NCBI GenBank assembly: GCA_008360975.2
Contig: CM039179.1
Coordinates: forward strand, 60,674,666 to 60,738,665
Reading direction: 5' to 3'
Origin: Lichenostomus cassidix
Lineage: Eukaryota > Chordata > Aves > Passeriformes > Meliphagidae
Length of the DNA stretch: 64,000 bases
Shown: positions 15,301 through 24,669 of the stretch, piece after piece
Numbering within the stretch: position 1 is the first letter of the stretch
Layout: each line of letters begins with the position of its first letter
Made by a program: the position numbers and the translations under genes
Notes under the pieces: model-generated
Seen by the model: only the letters and a program-made list of their open reading frames with translations
Told to the model about the DNA's origin: nothing
Database searches by the model: none

Positions 15301-18300
15301 CCAAGAAAGATGTAGATCGTCATCTGAAATCAGCTTGTGAGCAGTTTATTCAGCAGCAAACCAAACAGTTTATAGAACAGCTGGAGGAGTTCATGACAAA
15401 GGTATAAATGTGTTGTGTGTTTGTTAACCTAATTGAAGTACTGGTTGGACAAGGGAATTGGTATTTAAATTTGGTATAGGACAAGCTGCTAGTGTTGTGT
15501 GATTAGCTGAGGATAATGTGCTTTTCTTTAAGTTCCAACAGCAATTTTCCAGGCATTTTTGAGATTTATGGGTTAAAGGAACATGACATAGTTTGTTTTT
15601 AAAAGCAGCCCTTGTGGTCTTTGATCAAGAAGCTTTAATTTTTCATTGAACTGGAACAGGTGTATGAAGGTTGGCAGGAGCTTTTCTTCTTGCAGGAACA
15701 ACTTTGACTGCATGTGTAAATCTTCAGAAATAGGGGTCATGTGGGTTCTTGAGGGAGGTCTTAGAGTCTCAGATGTCTTGTTACAATACATTTCTTTCTA
15801 GAACCTGCTCTAGAGCTCAGGATTTCCAGGCATCTTGAGAAACCTCACAACAGGATCTATTCTGAATCTTAGGTCCTGAGAATAAATGACATGACCTCTG
15901 AGAAACTTGGGCTACAGAATTGCATGGACTGCAGATATCCCAGCTGCTGATTTTTGAGAACTTAGAAGATTACAGTATTAAATTTACTTGTGCCTGTCAT
16001 GCTGGGGTAGGGGTCAGTGGCATGCCTAAAATACAGAAGGGTAACTGGTCAGATTGTTATATTGTCTGAGTGATCTCAGTGATTCATTGGGAATCTGGGG
16101 AGTTTGACTAAGCTGCTTAAGGATAAATCTCTTTTGAGGTTTTGTATCTTTAGGTGCCTAAGCATCCTTTTAAATTTAATCCCATTTTGAATTTTACTTT
16201 CAAGAATTGATCATGGTTGTAATTTCGAATTGCATTTCTGTCAAGCTGGTTCCTCTGTGTGTTATTAAGTCAGGTCATGGAAGAGAAAGAGCAGTGGAGA
16301 TTCTGTACACTGTGGTATCTAAGAGAGTTGTACAATTTTTACTTGGCCACTTTGTTGTGAACGCAACTGAAAGAAACATCATTTTGTTGATTTTACTTCT
16401 TTTAGGTAGCTGCTTTAAAAACAATGGCCACTCAAGGAGGTCCCAATTACAGCCTTTCACAGCAACCTTGGGCACAACCAGGTATTTACTTTGGTTTATA
16501 TTCATGTAACTCTTAGGAATCTGAAAAGGTGGCTAGCATAACTAGGACTGAGAGACTCTGATTGATTTTGAAAGATTATAAGAACTGTCTACATTTTTCT
16601 TGCAAATCCTGGCTTCCATTTTAGCCTGTGTGCTATTTGAAATGTCTTAAGACAGCTCTGAAAACCTGACTAACTTCAGAATATGTATTTAATTGGTGCA
16701 GTAGATGAATGCCTTGAGTATTTCTCAAGCTGTGACTGTTCTTGCATGTAAACAGCATTTCTGCAACAGCATAGGGAACGTGCTTAAGGAATTAATTGAT
16801 TACGTTATGATAAAGCTTTTGCTTTTGTGGGAAAGAAGAACCCTCTTTGAAGCCCTTATTGTCTGTACATTTGGTATTTACTTTCTTTTCCATTTTCCTG
16901 ACACTATGCAAAAATGGAATCTGGGTTTGTTTCCCTCTTTTTAAAAATTCAAATGTGAATGCTTCATAGAATCATTTGCAGCAGTTTTAGATGCTCCTGG
17001 GCTGTTTTGCTCTTCACAATTCAAAGTTGTGCCTCTTGGTGAAAAAATCTGATTATTCCAATTCATACATTGGAACCTTCTGTTGGATCATATTCTTAAG
17101 ATGCAAAGCCAACCATATTCATACATAATTCAGTGCTGCTCCATGGGTCATACACTCTCAAGGGCTAACTTGAGCTTCTACTTAACATCTCCCGCTTCTT
17201 CAGGAGTATTTTTAATGTTTGTTTGGAGATAATTATGTGTGTAGAGGCAGATCGAAGCAGAGCTTCTGCTCTTTCTTGGAGTCATTTGTCTGGGAAGCAG
17301 GATTAGGCAGAAAATTTAAATGTGGCAGAAGTTGAGGTGGGGAAAAACCCACATAGGATATTAACTTCAATGTTTTAAAACTACAGAATGTATTTTTCCC
17401 TTGGCCTTTAAGCAACGATCTTGTAAAATCATTAAAATTCCTAGCAATAAAGAAAGAAGGTCTTGTCTGACAGAGGATTCCTGTCTGGTTGATTCAAAAT
17501 CCAGATTTCTGTGCAGCTTTTCCTCTCACAGACATGGCCTGTGATCACTAAGGATTTCTGATACTCTGTTCTCTTTACTACTAGCACTGTTTATTTTCCA
17601 GCAGTTTCTTTTCCAGGCAAGGTTTCTGGGAGGGAGGCTATGTAGAACTTTGTTGCTGTTGGAGCACTGTGATTTCAGAAACCTCAGGAGGATGTGGTAG
17701 CTTTCAGAAATGGGGTGGATGCATTTTCTGCAGGGAAAGGAAGCAGTGTGTGGCATGCTGTGGTTCTGTGATGGGTTTGATAATGCACAGCCCAGCCACC
17801 CCCTCTCTCCCATCCAAACCTGTAATGATCCACCACAGAAAGTGAAGTGGAGGTGATTTTCTGGAGTGTAAATTTCAGCGAGCAGAACTCCATGTTAGCC
17901 TATTAAACATATTTTTTCTTTTACTTTCAGCGAAGATCAACGATCTGGTCTCTTCCACTTACAAGACAATAAAAACAAAGTTGCCATCAACTTTACGAAG
18001 CATGTCCTTATACTTGTCCAATAAAGATACAGAATTAATTCTGTTTAAGCCAGTCAGGGTGAGTATCGCTGCCTTGTTTTCCTGTAGGTGTTTCATGGTG
18101 ATATCTGTAGCCTAAAAAAGCCAAATCCAAACAGCCTCTTGGTTGTACTACACAACACACACATATTACAGGGAAGTAACTGGTGCTCTCCATTCTGTAC
18201 ATCTTCCACTTGGCACCATATGAACGACCATAAAGAAAATTAACTCTGTCCCACACCAAACCAGTTGGTTTTGGTCAGTTATGCATGGGCAGGAGCACCA

Positions 18301-19958
18301 GAGGCAGAGAGGATGATACAGTTTCAGTGGAGAAAACCTACTGTGAACTACCAGAAGAGCCAAGCTTGAGTTTTAAGCTTCCAGGTTAAGTCTTTAGGAC
18401 TCAGTGTTTCAGTTTAGCACATTTTGGCTGGAGTTTTTATCTCACAATTAATGTGGATTCCTTGTAGCTATTTTGGGGCTTGTTATAGAAGAATTCTTAA
18501 AGCTTAACTGCTTCTCCCTACCCTTCAGCAGCCATTCAATGTACATTGTGCTTGTTCTGGTTCATGTTTAAGATGGATACTGTGTTTTTTAATATTGATT
18601 TTTTTTCTTTCCTTTAAAAGAATAACATTCAGCAAATGTTCCAGAAACTCCATGCTCTGTTAAAGGAAGAATTTAGTAATGAAGACCTCCAGATCATAGC
18701 TTGTCCTTCAATGGAACAGGTATATTTTGAAGCTCCTTATTTTATCAATTGCTCTTTCATGTGACAGGCATTTTTAAACATTCATTTTTTTCATTTTTAG
18801 TATTTCCAGTGTTCAAAATCCTTATTTATTTATTTATTATCCCCCTTAATCCTGGATGATTAAACTTTGGGCTTTATCTGATCTTTAGGCTCTCAACTAG
18901 GAGGGGGCTTTGTTTGGTTGGGTTTTTTTAATGAATATCTAATAGATTTTCTTAAACCAAGGTGGTGATTGATGTTGCTGGAAATTGAGTTGTACAGCAT
19001 TGTAGAAGAGTCTTGCCATTTCTTGGCGTTGTCTTTTCAGAAAGGTATCAAAGCCAGTGAATATGCCTTTAAAAGAACAGTGCATTTGAAGGCAGTTTTG
19101 CTTTTGACAAATACAAAAAGCAAACTTTTTGTATTTGTCAAACTTTTACATTTAGGAAGCACAGAATGAATTACTAGAGCGCATTTCAAGTAAATTGTAT
19201 TGAGAAAACGTGCAGATGTTTATATAAGTGTAACTCTACATGGTAAGGTCTTCAGTCTCAGAGATGATTTGGGTTAAGAATTCTCTGTATTAGGATTCTC
19301 TGTCAGAAACCAAGTAGGCTTTTAAAAATGTCACTTTGACCTTACTAGTCTGGGGAATGTGGGTAGAATCTTGATTATCACAGGATGCCAGCATTTAAAC
19401 AGGTAATCTAGTTTATGGATTAGGGGACATGGCCTGCAGTGAGTGTGGCCACAGGAGTAGGAGTGATGCACCACAAGGAGGTGGGGTTATCCTAGAGGAG
19501 ATGGCTTCCTCTAATGGTTTATCTGATGAACCCTAGGATCACTTATCCTACAAACTGAAGTCTATGGGAAACAAGTATTGTGAAGGATCCCGGATGTGTT
19601 TCAGATATCTGAGATGAATGATAACACTTTTTGCCACTTTTGAGGGACAGTGTGCCTGTTTTGTGGAATTTCTTGACAATGCGTGAAGTTATCTTAGGAG
19701 GTTTGTCACAGTAGTTTGTGACTGCTGAAGTGAGGAGTCAGCATGGTCAACAGTTGCATTTAAAAAAGTCTGTGGGTAGGCATTTGACTGCAAGTTTTGG
19801 CCAGTTGTTTTGTAGCTGTCTTCTGATTCATGTGCTTCCTAGGAATCATGTTTAAAGGATAAAATGTGACACTTCAGTTCTGAAACTTGGCTGCTCTGTC
19901 TAACGTAGGCTTTCCTTTTGTCTTTCAGGTGAACTTACTGTTGTCGATGTCCAAGTAG
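212..19958 (+). CDS. COG3: COG3, conserved oligomeric Golgi complex subunit 3 (3' part, 14 exons)
   Basis: COG3 is a lobe A subunit of the eight-subunit COG tethering complex. This complex works on the cytosolic face of the Golgi and captures retrograde intra-Golgi vesicles, which keeps glycosylation enzymes in place. Fourteen exons (212-338, 831-922, 3338-3477, 4718-4878, 7037-7142, 8967-9091, 10738-10827, 12688-12808, 15082-15170, 15267-15401, 16406-16481, 17931-18058, 18621-18719, 19929-19958) join in one frame to 505 codons and TAG. All introns are GT-AG. The translation closely matches remembered vertebrate COG3, for example [20 protein letters not shown] and [20 protein letters not shown]. 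Human COG3 is about 828 residues, so this is roughly residue 324 to the C-terminus. The product is alpha-helical with no signal peptide or membrane segment, as expected for a peripheral Golgi protein. The N-terminal Sec34-like region and promoter are upstream of the window. No break was seen. Confidence 0.97.
831..922 (+). CDS. COG3: COG3 exon b
   Basis: The acceptor is ATATAG before 831 and the donor is GTAGGT at 923. It encodes [17 protein letters not shown] through KPTPKL and two bases of the following Asp codon, which the next exon completes. A longer open frame covering the same bases in another register is a shadow. Confidence 0.95.
3338..3477 (+). CDS. COG3: COG3 exon c
   Basis: The acceptor is TTCGTAG before 3338, preceded by a T-rich tract, and the donor is GTAACT at 3478. 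It completes the split Asp codon, then encodes [16 protein letters not shown] and a conserved helix ending EDHVQNN. It leaves one base of an Ala codon. Confidence 0.96.
4718..4878 (+). CDS. COG3: COG3 exon d
   Basis: The acceptor is TTGTCAG before 4718 and the donor is GTACAG at 4879. It encodes [18 protein letters not shown], then the [20 protein letters not shown] block and ends LEMME in phase 0. It is one of the most conserved stretches of COG3 in this window. Confidence 0.97.
5881..5942. repeat. Degenerate pyrimidine-rich tetranucleotide tract in COG3 intron
   Basis: Imperfect TCTA, CTAC and CTAG units run through this stretch, interrupted by TGTTGC. It is a decayed microsatellite in the intron between exons d and e. 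Confidence 0.6.
7037..7142 (+). CDS. COG3: COG3 exon e
   Basis: The acceptor is TTTGCAG before 7037 and the donor is GTATGA at 7143. It encodes [20 protein letters not shown] and a variable acidic and Ser-rich linker ending LVKS. It leaves one base of a Gly codon. The linker differs from mammalian COG3 more than the flanking exons do. Confidence 0.95.
8967..9091 (+). CDS. COG3: COG3 exon f
   Basis: The acceptor is AAACAG before 8967, after a T-rich tract, and the donor is GTATGC at 9092. It completes Gly, then encodes [20 protein letters not shown] followed by the [20 protein letters not shown] block, ending in Asp in phase 0. Confidence 0.96.
10738..10827 (+). CDS. COG3: COG3 exon g
   Basis: The acceptor is CCTGCAG before 10738. 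The donor GTCAGA at 10828 is weaker than the others at position +3. It encodes exactly 30 residues, [20 protein letters not shown] to SISKNK, with both ends in phase 0. Skipping this exon would keep the frame. Confidence 0.96.
12688..12808 (+). CDS. COG3: COG3 exon h
   Basis: The acceptor is GCTGTAG before 12688 and the donor is GTACTA at 12809. It encodes [20 protein letters not shown], then [20 protein letters not shown] and one base of Asp. A T-rich tract lies about 35-55 bases upstream of the acceptor. Confidence 0.96.
15082..15170 (+). CDS. COG3: COG3 exon i
   Basis: The acceptor is TTCACAG before 15082 and the donor is GTAATG at 15171. It completes Asp, then encodes [20 protein letters not shown] through ALIQFLLE in phase 0. 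Only 96 bases of intron separate it from the next exon. Confidence 0.95.
15171..15266 (+). other. COG3: Minimal-size COG3 intron (96 nt)
   Basis: This is the shortest intron visible, at 96 bases, against about 0.5-2.4 kb for the rest. It begins GTAATG and ends TTCAAG. It contains in-frame stops, so retention would truncate COG3. Its size is near the lower functional limit for vertebrate introns, which suggests splicing by intron definition. Confidence 0.9.
15267..15401 (+). CDS. COG3: COG3 exon j
   Basis: The acceptor is TTCAAG before 15267, after a TG/CT-rich tract, and the donor is GTATAA at 15402. It encodes 45 residues, [20 protein letters not shown], then a Gln-rich helix ending LEEFMTK. 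Both ends are phase 0. Confidence 0.96.
16406..16481 (+). CDS. COG3: COG3 exon k
   Basis: The acceptor is TTTTAG before 16406 and the donor is GTATTT at 16482. It encodes [20 protein letters not shown] then PWAQP and one base of Ala. At 76 bases it is not a multiple of three, so skipping would shift the frame. Confidence 0.95.
17931..18058 (+). CDS. COG3: COG3 exon l
   Basis: The acceptor is CTTTCAG before 17931, with a strong pyrimidine tract, and the donor is the consensus GTGAGT at 18059. It completes Ala, then encodes [20 protein letters not shown], then [18 protein letters not shown] in phase 0. Confidence 0.96.
18621..18719 (+). CDS. COG3: COG3 exon m
   Basis: The acceptor is TTAAAAG before 18621, following a T/C tract, and the donor is GTATAT at 18720. 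It encodes 33 residues, [20 protein letters not shown] to IIACPSMEQ. Both ends are phase 0. Confidence 0.96.
19103..19142. repeat. Perfect 18-bp inverted repeat, 4-base loop, in last COG3 intron
   Basis: The left arm at 19103-19120 (TTTGACAAATACAAAAAG) is the exact reverse complement of the right arm at 19125-19142. The loop is CAAA. The transcript from either strand could form an 18-bp hairpin. The next base pair outward does not match. Possible origins are a template-switch inversion or a remnant of a small inverted-repeat element; a small-RNA precursor is less likely because the stem is short. Confidence 0.95.
19929..19958 (+). CDS. COG3: COG3 terminal exon, coding part
   Basis: The acceptor is TTTCAG before 19929. 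Nine codons, VNLLLSMSK, precede TAG at 19956-19958. The Leu-rich C-terminal tail has the same length as in mammalian COG3, so the C-terminus is intact. The exon continues as the 3' UTR. Confidence 0.94.
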   Translation: MNLLLSMSK

Positions 19959-21786
19959 CCCAGCAGTGAGGCTGCTTGGAATAAGTTTCAGCTGAGTGCC
20001 AGGCAGTGAAGGGAATGCAAAGACATTTGCTTGAAGTATACTAAGGATCCCACTGTGCAGTCCAATCTGCATCAAAACTATTCAGGCTGCTTAACCCTGT
20101 TTTAGGGAAAAAACTAAAATGAACAGGTGTGTTGATTTGTTAAAGGTCTTCTGTTCATTGGCTTCAGAAGTGAGCAGAAGGAAATGAAACAAAAAACCCT
20201 TTGCTGATCACTCTTATGGAAGCTCAATTACTGCCTTATCCAGATATTTCAAAATTGAAAACCCTTTTTGTTTGTTTTTTTAATGTAAAAACCATTCCTG
20301 CTTTCCCTTAATGAGCTGATATATGCAATGGAAAGTCATACTTTCAGAGACATGCTGGAAATACAGTGCAGGGAATCAAATGAGAGCAGCCATAGATATT
20401 TGTGAGACTTGGGAGATAAGCACACTGGTATGACAATTTGAGTGAAGCAGGCATGCTCTGAGTTTTTCTTTAACTTCCCAGAAAATCCTGGTAATCCACC
20501 ACATGCTTGAAAATAATTCAGATGTTCTTACTTGGGAAAATTTTATTTCCCAAATGTGAAGTGTTTTTTGAAGCAGTGGATGTGCTGTCTCTTACACTGT
20601 TGTGACTGGGAGCTGTGAGGTCTGACCTGAAGTTTCATACTCTAGCTTTTTTCCATGTAAAGAGTCTCAGATCCTTGGGATTTGCAATGGAAACCTGTGC
20701 AATATAATTCCTGTTGTTTCTGAGGGAACTGCATGTTCTCAGATGCTTTACAACAACACTTAGCATTGAGGTACTTAGTTTAAGGGTAGAGTTGGGGTTT
20801 TTTCCCTTTCCCAAGATCAGATGGTGGTGTCACATTCTGGGGATGGAACTTGCACAGCCTTTGTGCCATGGAGTAAGAGCTAATAAGGGGATGTGGGGAT
20901 GCCTGAAACTCGATGTGCAAGGCTGTCAAATCAGCATTGTAAAGAGAGGGTAAGTACTCAGTAACTGGCAGAGAGTGCACACTGTTGAGTGTGCATTAAT
21001 TGGACATCCCTGTGGAAAGCTGAATGCTAAATGCATGACCATTAATGGAGTGAATGCTTCAGGGTGTCTCAGTGTGTAAATCTTCATTGTGCAGCACTCC
21101 AAAATGAAAATGTAGTGGGTGATGTGGCAGATTTGTAACTTATTTATAAAGCTCGTTCTGTACTTTTGAATTTGAAGAAATTTCCTTGCACATGGGTGTT
21201 ATTTTGATTTAATAGTTTTTCTGTTATAAAAAGGCTGGAGAATACGATGGTAGGATTGAAAGCTACCACAAGAAGTGTTGCAGCAGTGGTGCTGAGGTAC
21301 ATAAATGGTACTCATAGGACCTTACATGACTCCTTAAAAATTAACTAAAGGAACTAACAAGGAGAAAAACTTGCCCTCTCTCTTTACTTATGTAGAAATA
21401 CAGGCTGTAAAATAATGTCCAGTGCATTGTAATATATGTATATTTGTTTTTTATAAAGTTTTTCAGAAGGACTGCATGGTCACTGTACAGAGTTATGACT
21501 GACTTAATACAGACATACAAAAGAGATGTGAAGGGTAAACCATGGCAGTACTCACACTTGTGCTTGGGATCTTTTTCTCTCTTAGAGTACCCAGACAGCT
21601 CTAGGACAGCTGGTGGAAAGATTAGAAGAGCAATCAGTTTATACAGCCTGTTTGGTAAATGAACACTTGTTTAAACATGTACAGTTTCAGATATTTACGT
21701 TTACAAATAGTGTAAATATTTTCAAAAGATTAATTTAAGATGCTTTATATTATCTGACTAGAAACTTGCTGTTTTTAATTTTTTTA

Positions 21787-21792
21787 AATAAA
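21787..21792 (+). terminator. COG3: Polyadenylation signal AATAAA (proximal)
   Basis: A canonical AATAAA follows a T-rich stretch and is followed by a TG/T-rich sequence. It is a plausible alternative 3' end for COG3. Confidence 0.65.
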
Positions 21793-21877
21793 AGTGTTGC
21801 CTCCTATTTTGGTCCAAGAGTAAAGCTTTATTCTGTATCCTGAGGCTTGTCTGTCAAGGTAACTGTAATACAGAGAC

Positions 21878-21883
21878 AATAAA
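21878..21883 (+). terminator. COG3: Polyadenylation signal AATAAA (likely main)
   Basis: A canonical AATAAA is followed within about 35-50 bases by GTGTTCTTTTTTT, a good downstream GU/U-rich element. This makes it the best candidate for the main COG3 3' end. Confidence 0.7.
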
Positions 21884-22022
21884 CATCCTGTAAGCACAGG
21901 CAGTGCATTGCTGAGAAGTGTTCTTTTTTTAGCAGTAAGAGAATTGAGTTTATTTGGCACAGATACATACCTGAGTGCTGAATGTACAGCTAATTGTTAA
22001 ATTAATGCCTCTTTATGGTTAT

Positions 22023-22028
22023 AATAAA
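22023..22028 (+). terminator. COG3: Possible distal polyadenylation signal AATAAA
   Basis: A further AATAAA lies 140 bases downstream with T-rich sequence after it. It may be a minor distal site or chance. Confidence 0.35.
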
Positions 22029-22029
22029 A

Positions 22030-24610
22030 GTAAATTTGTATTTTCTTTACTGACAAGCAATCTTGTGTGACTAAATGATCTCTTTCCTTGCAGTTTTGTT
22101 AGGAGGAAGAAACCACAGCTGTGAACCACAACTGTAATATAAGAACATATTTTAACTAAGTTGGCTTTTGCTAAGAAAACTTGGGAGCTGGTGGCAGAAA
22201 ACACCAGTATTACTGTATTTGATGACTGTTCTTGCCTGGTTACTCACAGGCTCATCTACCCAGAGTTTCTCATTGGGAAATGAGAATACCCATAGTGCTC
22301 TTCTGGCCCTTGGTGTTGTAGAAACATCATCCAGAAGATTGTGGTTTGTCCCCTGTAATGTCAGCGTGAAGCTTCTCTCCACCCTCTTGGCCTGCACAAC
22401 GTCATTTGAATGAACTATCAAAGCAAAAACTCTCCTCCTCTGTGGAATTTGGCTTCTGTCTGAGAGGTGTGGGGCAGTGATGTGTGACTGGAGCTTCCTG
22501 GTCACTTGAGCCTCCTCTAGGGGTCTGGCCCTTAGGATTGCACCTTGTAAATGAGGTGAATGCCTGGCCAGCTTTTTGTACAACAGCGATGCCTGCAGCA
22601 AAGCCTTACACTGTGCCATGTGTTTTTCAAGCAAAACTTAATAGTCCTTTTCTCAAACTGCATATTGGGTATTGACAAAGTGGCGTGGGTGTGAAAAGGG
22701 GAAAAAGTCTGTGCTGCTGATGCAAATCTTGGTGACTGCAGATAGATCCAGCTCTGTCCACAAGTGCTATTTTCTCCACATTTGTGCATTTTCATCCTCA
22801 TTGAGCCCTAAAACCAATATTGTGGAGCAAATCAGGTCTTTCATATATTCTCTAAATAGAGCGAAAGGCAAAAAGAATCAGTTGGTCCCTTTCAGTGATG
22901 GCAAACCATACCACTAAGCCATGGGAATTGCCATCAACTGGAGCCCAGAAACCCAAGAGACACCTCGTGTTCCTCTCTTGGATTGTCCCTGGTCCCTGTT
23001 CCCAAGCTGCTCTTTGCCAACCCTTGTCCACCAGCCTGGGTGCCTCTGGCTGAGAGCCAAAGCAGGCTCATCAGTCACGCTTGGCACAACCAGTTCCCAA
23101 AGTTTCCAGTTCATCAGCTGTAGGAGGGAAGCCATGTGCTTCAAGGTACTGCACATTTGGTGTGTAACTCTGCTGATCCATCACATGCTGTCAGCTGAGG
23201 CAAACCTGGTGTTACAAAGACCAGATGTACAGATGAGCACTGTGAGCTTGAAGAAAGGAGCTTTGTTTTCATTGCAAAGTGACTGTTGCCACCCTGATAA
23301 GGGAAATGTTGGTCTGAAACACTGCTGTGACTGCTTGCTGTGAGCACTAATTTCTTGCATTTCAGTACTTCATGCCGGTAGAAGATAATGAAATGCAAGG
23401 AGTGATATGACTGGGAAAGAGATTGCCAAAAGTATTGCAACACTGATTCTTGGAGAGCAGGCTCCTGAGCTGAATGTTGTTAGACTGAAGGAGGAGCTCC
23501 TCTTCGCTTTCTGGCCACCTAAGTGGGTGACTTTTCTCTGGATCCTTCAGCTGCAAAGAGAGCCCATGCAGAGTGAAGGGTGTTGATGCTTAATTCCCTG
23601 AGGGGAGGCCAAGTGGGAGAGCATCCTGCATCTTGTAACCCAACCTTTCACCATGCAATGTGTCAGGGTTGCCTCTTCCCTTCATGCCCGTGGAGCACAC
23701 TAACCCTACAGCATCCCCTGGGTCAGAAGTGGAAACCTGAGTGAGTGACAACAAATACCAAAGGATTTCGGTGTTCCTCTTCCCACAATCTTTCACATTA
23801 AGTGAAATGCTGTTTAGATAAAATCAGCTTTGTGCTTATATTGACATTTAATATTAATGTTTTGAAAAGAAACAGTGTTTCAAAATGAATTTGTGCGTCT
23901 TGTTCTTGCCCTTCAGCGACAGCATTTCAACTCATCTTAATGCTTTCCTGAGAGGGAATTTCATTAAGAGTCACACAGACAGGAAATTTGTTTCTGAACA
24001 AAACGGTGATTTTTCCTCATGAAAATTTGTGACCAGTCCCATGCAGCAGTCTCAGGTTTATCTCCACTGGGTGCTTTCCTTGCTGCTCTCCAAGAACCCA
24101 CCAGGCAGGGATATCACAGCAAGTGCTCACCATGAGCTGGGACCCCACATTGAAACAGGCAGGATTGTTGTGCCTGGGGAACAGTAAGTCAGTTTGATCC
24201 TAAACCAGGGCTTCAGTGTTGATGTGGCCGTTGTTTCATGGTGATGGACTGGAAAGGAAGGCTGTGGGAATGGTGGCTGAAGTCAGGCCATTTCCAGTGC
24301 TTTTGGTTGGCCGCCTCCCAGCCCAAGTAGATCCAGTGCATGGGTTCAGGGTGGCTCTGGGGAGAAATACACAGCTGGGTGAATTTAGACCCAGCAACTT
24401 CCTGGTCCCAAATACCACATTTTGTCTGGAACTGGACCAAACTTCCATTTTTTCCACTCAAGAGTCGCTTCTGGCACCTGATGCATCAAGTCAGGGGCTG
24501 TTTGTTGGTAAAGTTTTTATCCTTCAGTAAAGGCATGCTACAGAGATTGGATAACCCCTTGGAGAACAATGAGTCCCTGAAGGGCAGAAAACCCCCTTGG
24601 GTGGAGTGTG
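22030..24610. other. Intergenic sequence downstream of COG3
   Basis: This is mixed-composition sequence, more GC-rich than COG3 introns. Open frames up to about 160 codons occur on both strands and overlap one another, with no family similarity or splice framework. No repeat family was recognised. Confidence 0.6.
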
Positions 24611-24617
24611 GGCGCTC

Positions 24618-24619
24618 TG

Positions 24620-24667
<48 letters not shown>
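24618..24667. repeat. (TG)n microsatellite
   Basis: About 25 TG dinucleotides with one TTTG interruption. It is probably length-polymorphic and can adopt Z-DNA. It explains the Cys/Val repeat seen in an overlapping open frame. Confidence 0.97.

Positions 24668-24669
<2 letters not shown>

Larger units (their letters stand above)
339..19928 (+). other. COG3: COG3 introns (13 complete)
   Basis: Complete introns lie at 339-830, 923-3337, 3478-4717, 4879-7036, 7143-8966, 9092-10737, 10828-12687, 12809-15081, 15171-15266, 15402-16405, 16482-17930, 18059-18620 and 18720-19928. Bases 1-211 are the end of another. They are AT-rich, free of recognisable CR1 copies, and hold only short open frames with no family resemblance. 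I see no tRNA or convincing snoRNA host sequence in them. Confidence 0.85.
19959..21900 (+). other. COG3: COG3 3' untranslated region
   Basis: This is the sequence after the TAG, continuous with the last exon. It contains no long in-frame coding sequence and no repeat I recognise. A Pumilio-type TGTAAATA motif sits at 21711-21718. The end is inferred from the polyadenylation signals below, with cleavage probably about 15-25 bases after 21883. Confidence 0.75.

Noticed and set aside
16950..17050. Possible antisense CR1 tail (CTTCATAGAATCAT)
   Set aside because: Only about 14 bases agree with the CR1 terminal repeat and the following sequence does not match the CR1 3' UTR.
22152..22634. 160-codon minus-strand open frame just beyond COG3
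   Set aside because: No family likeness or splice framework, and overlapped by open frames on the + strand at 22168-22413 and 22484-22675.
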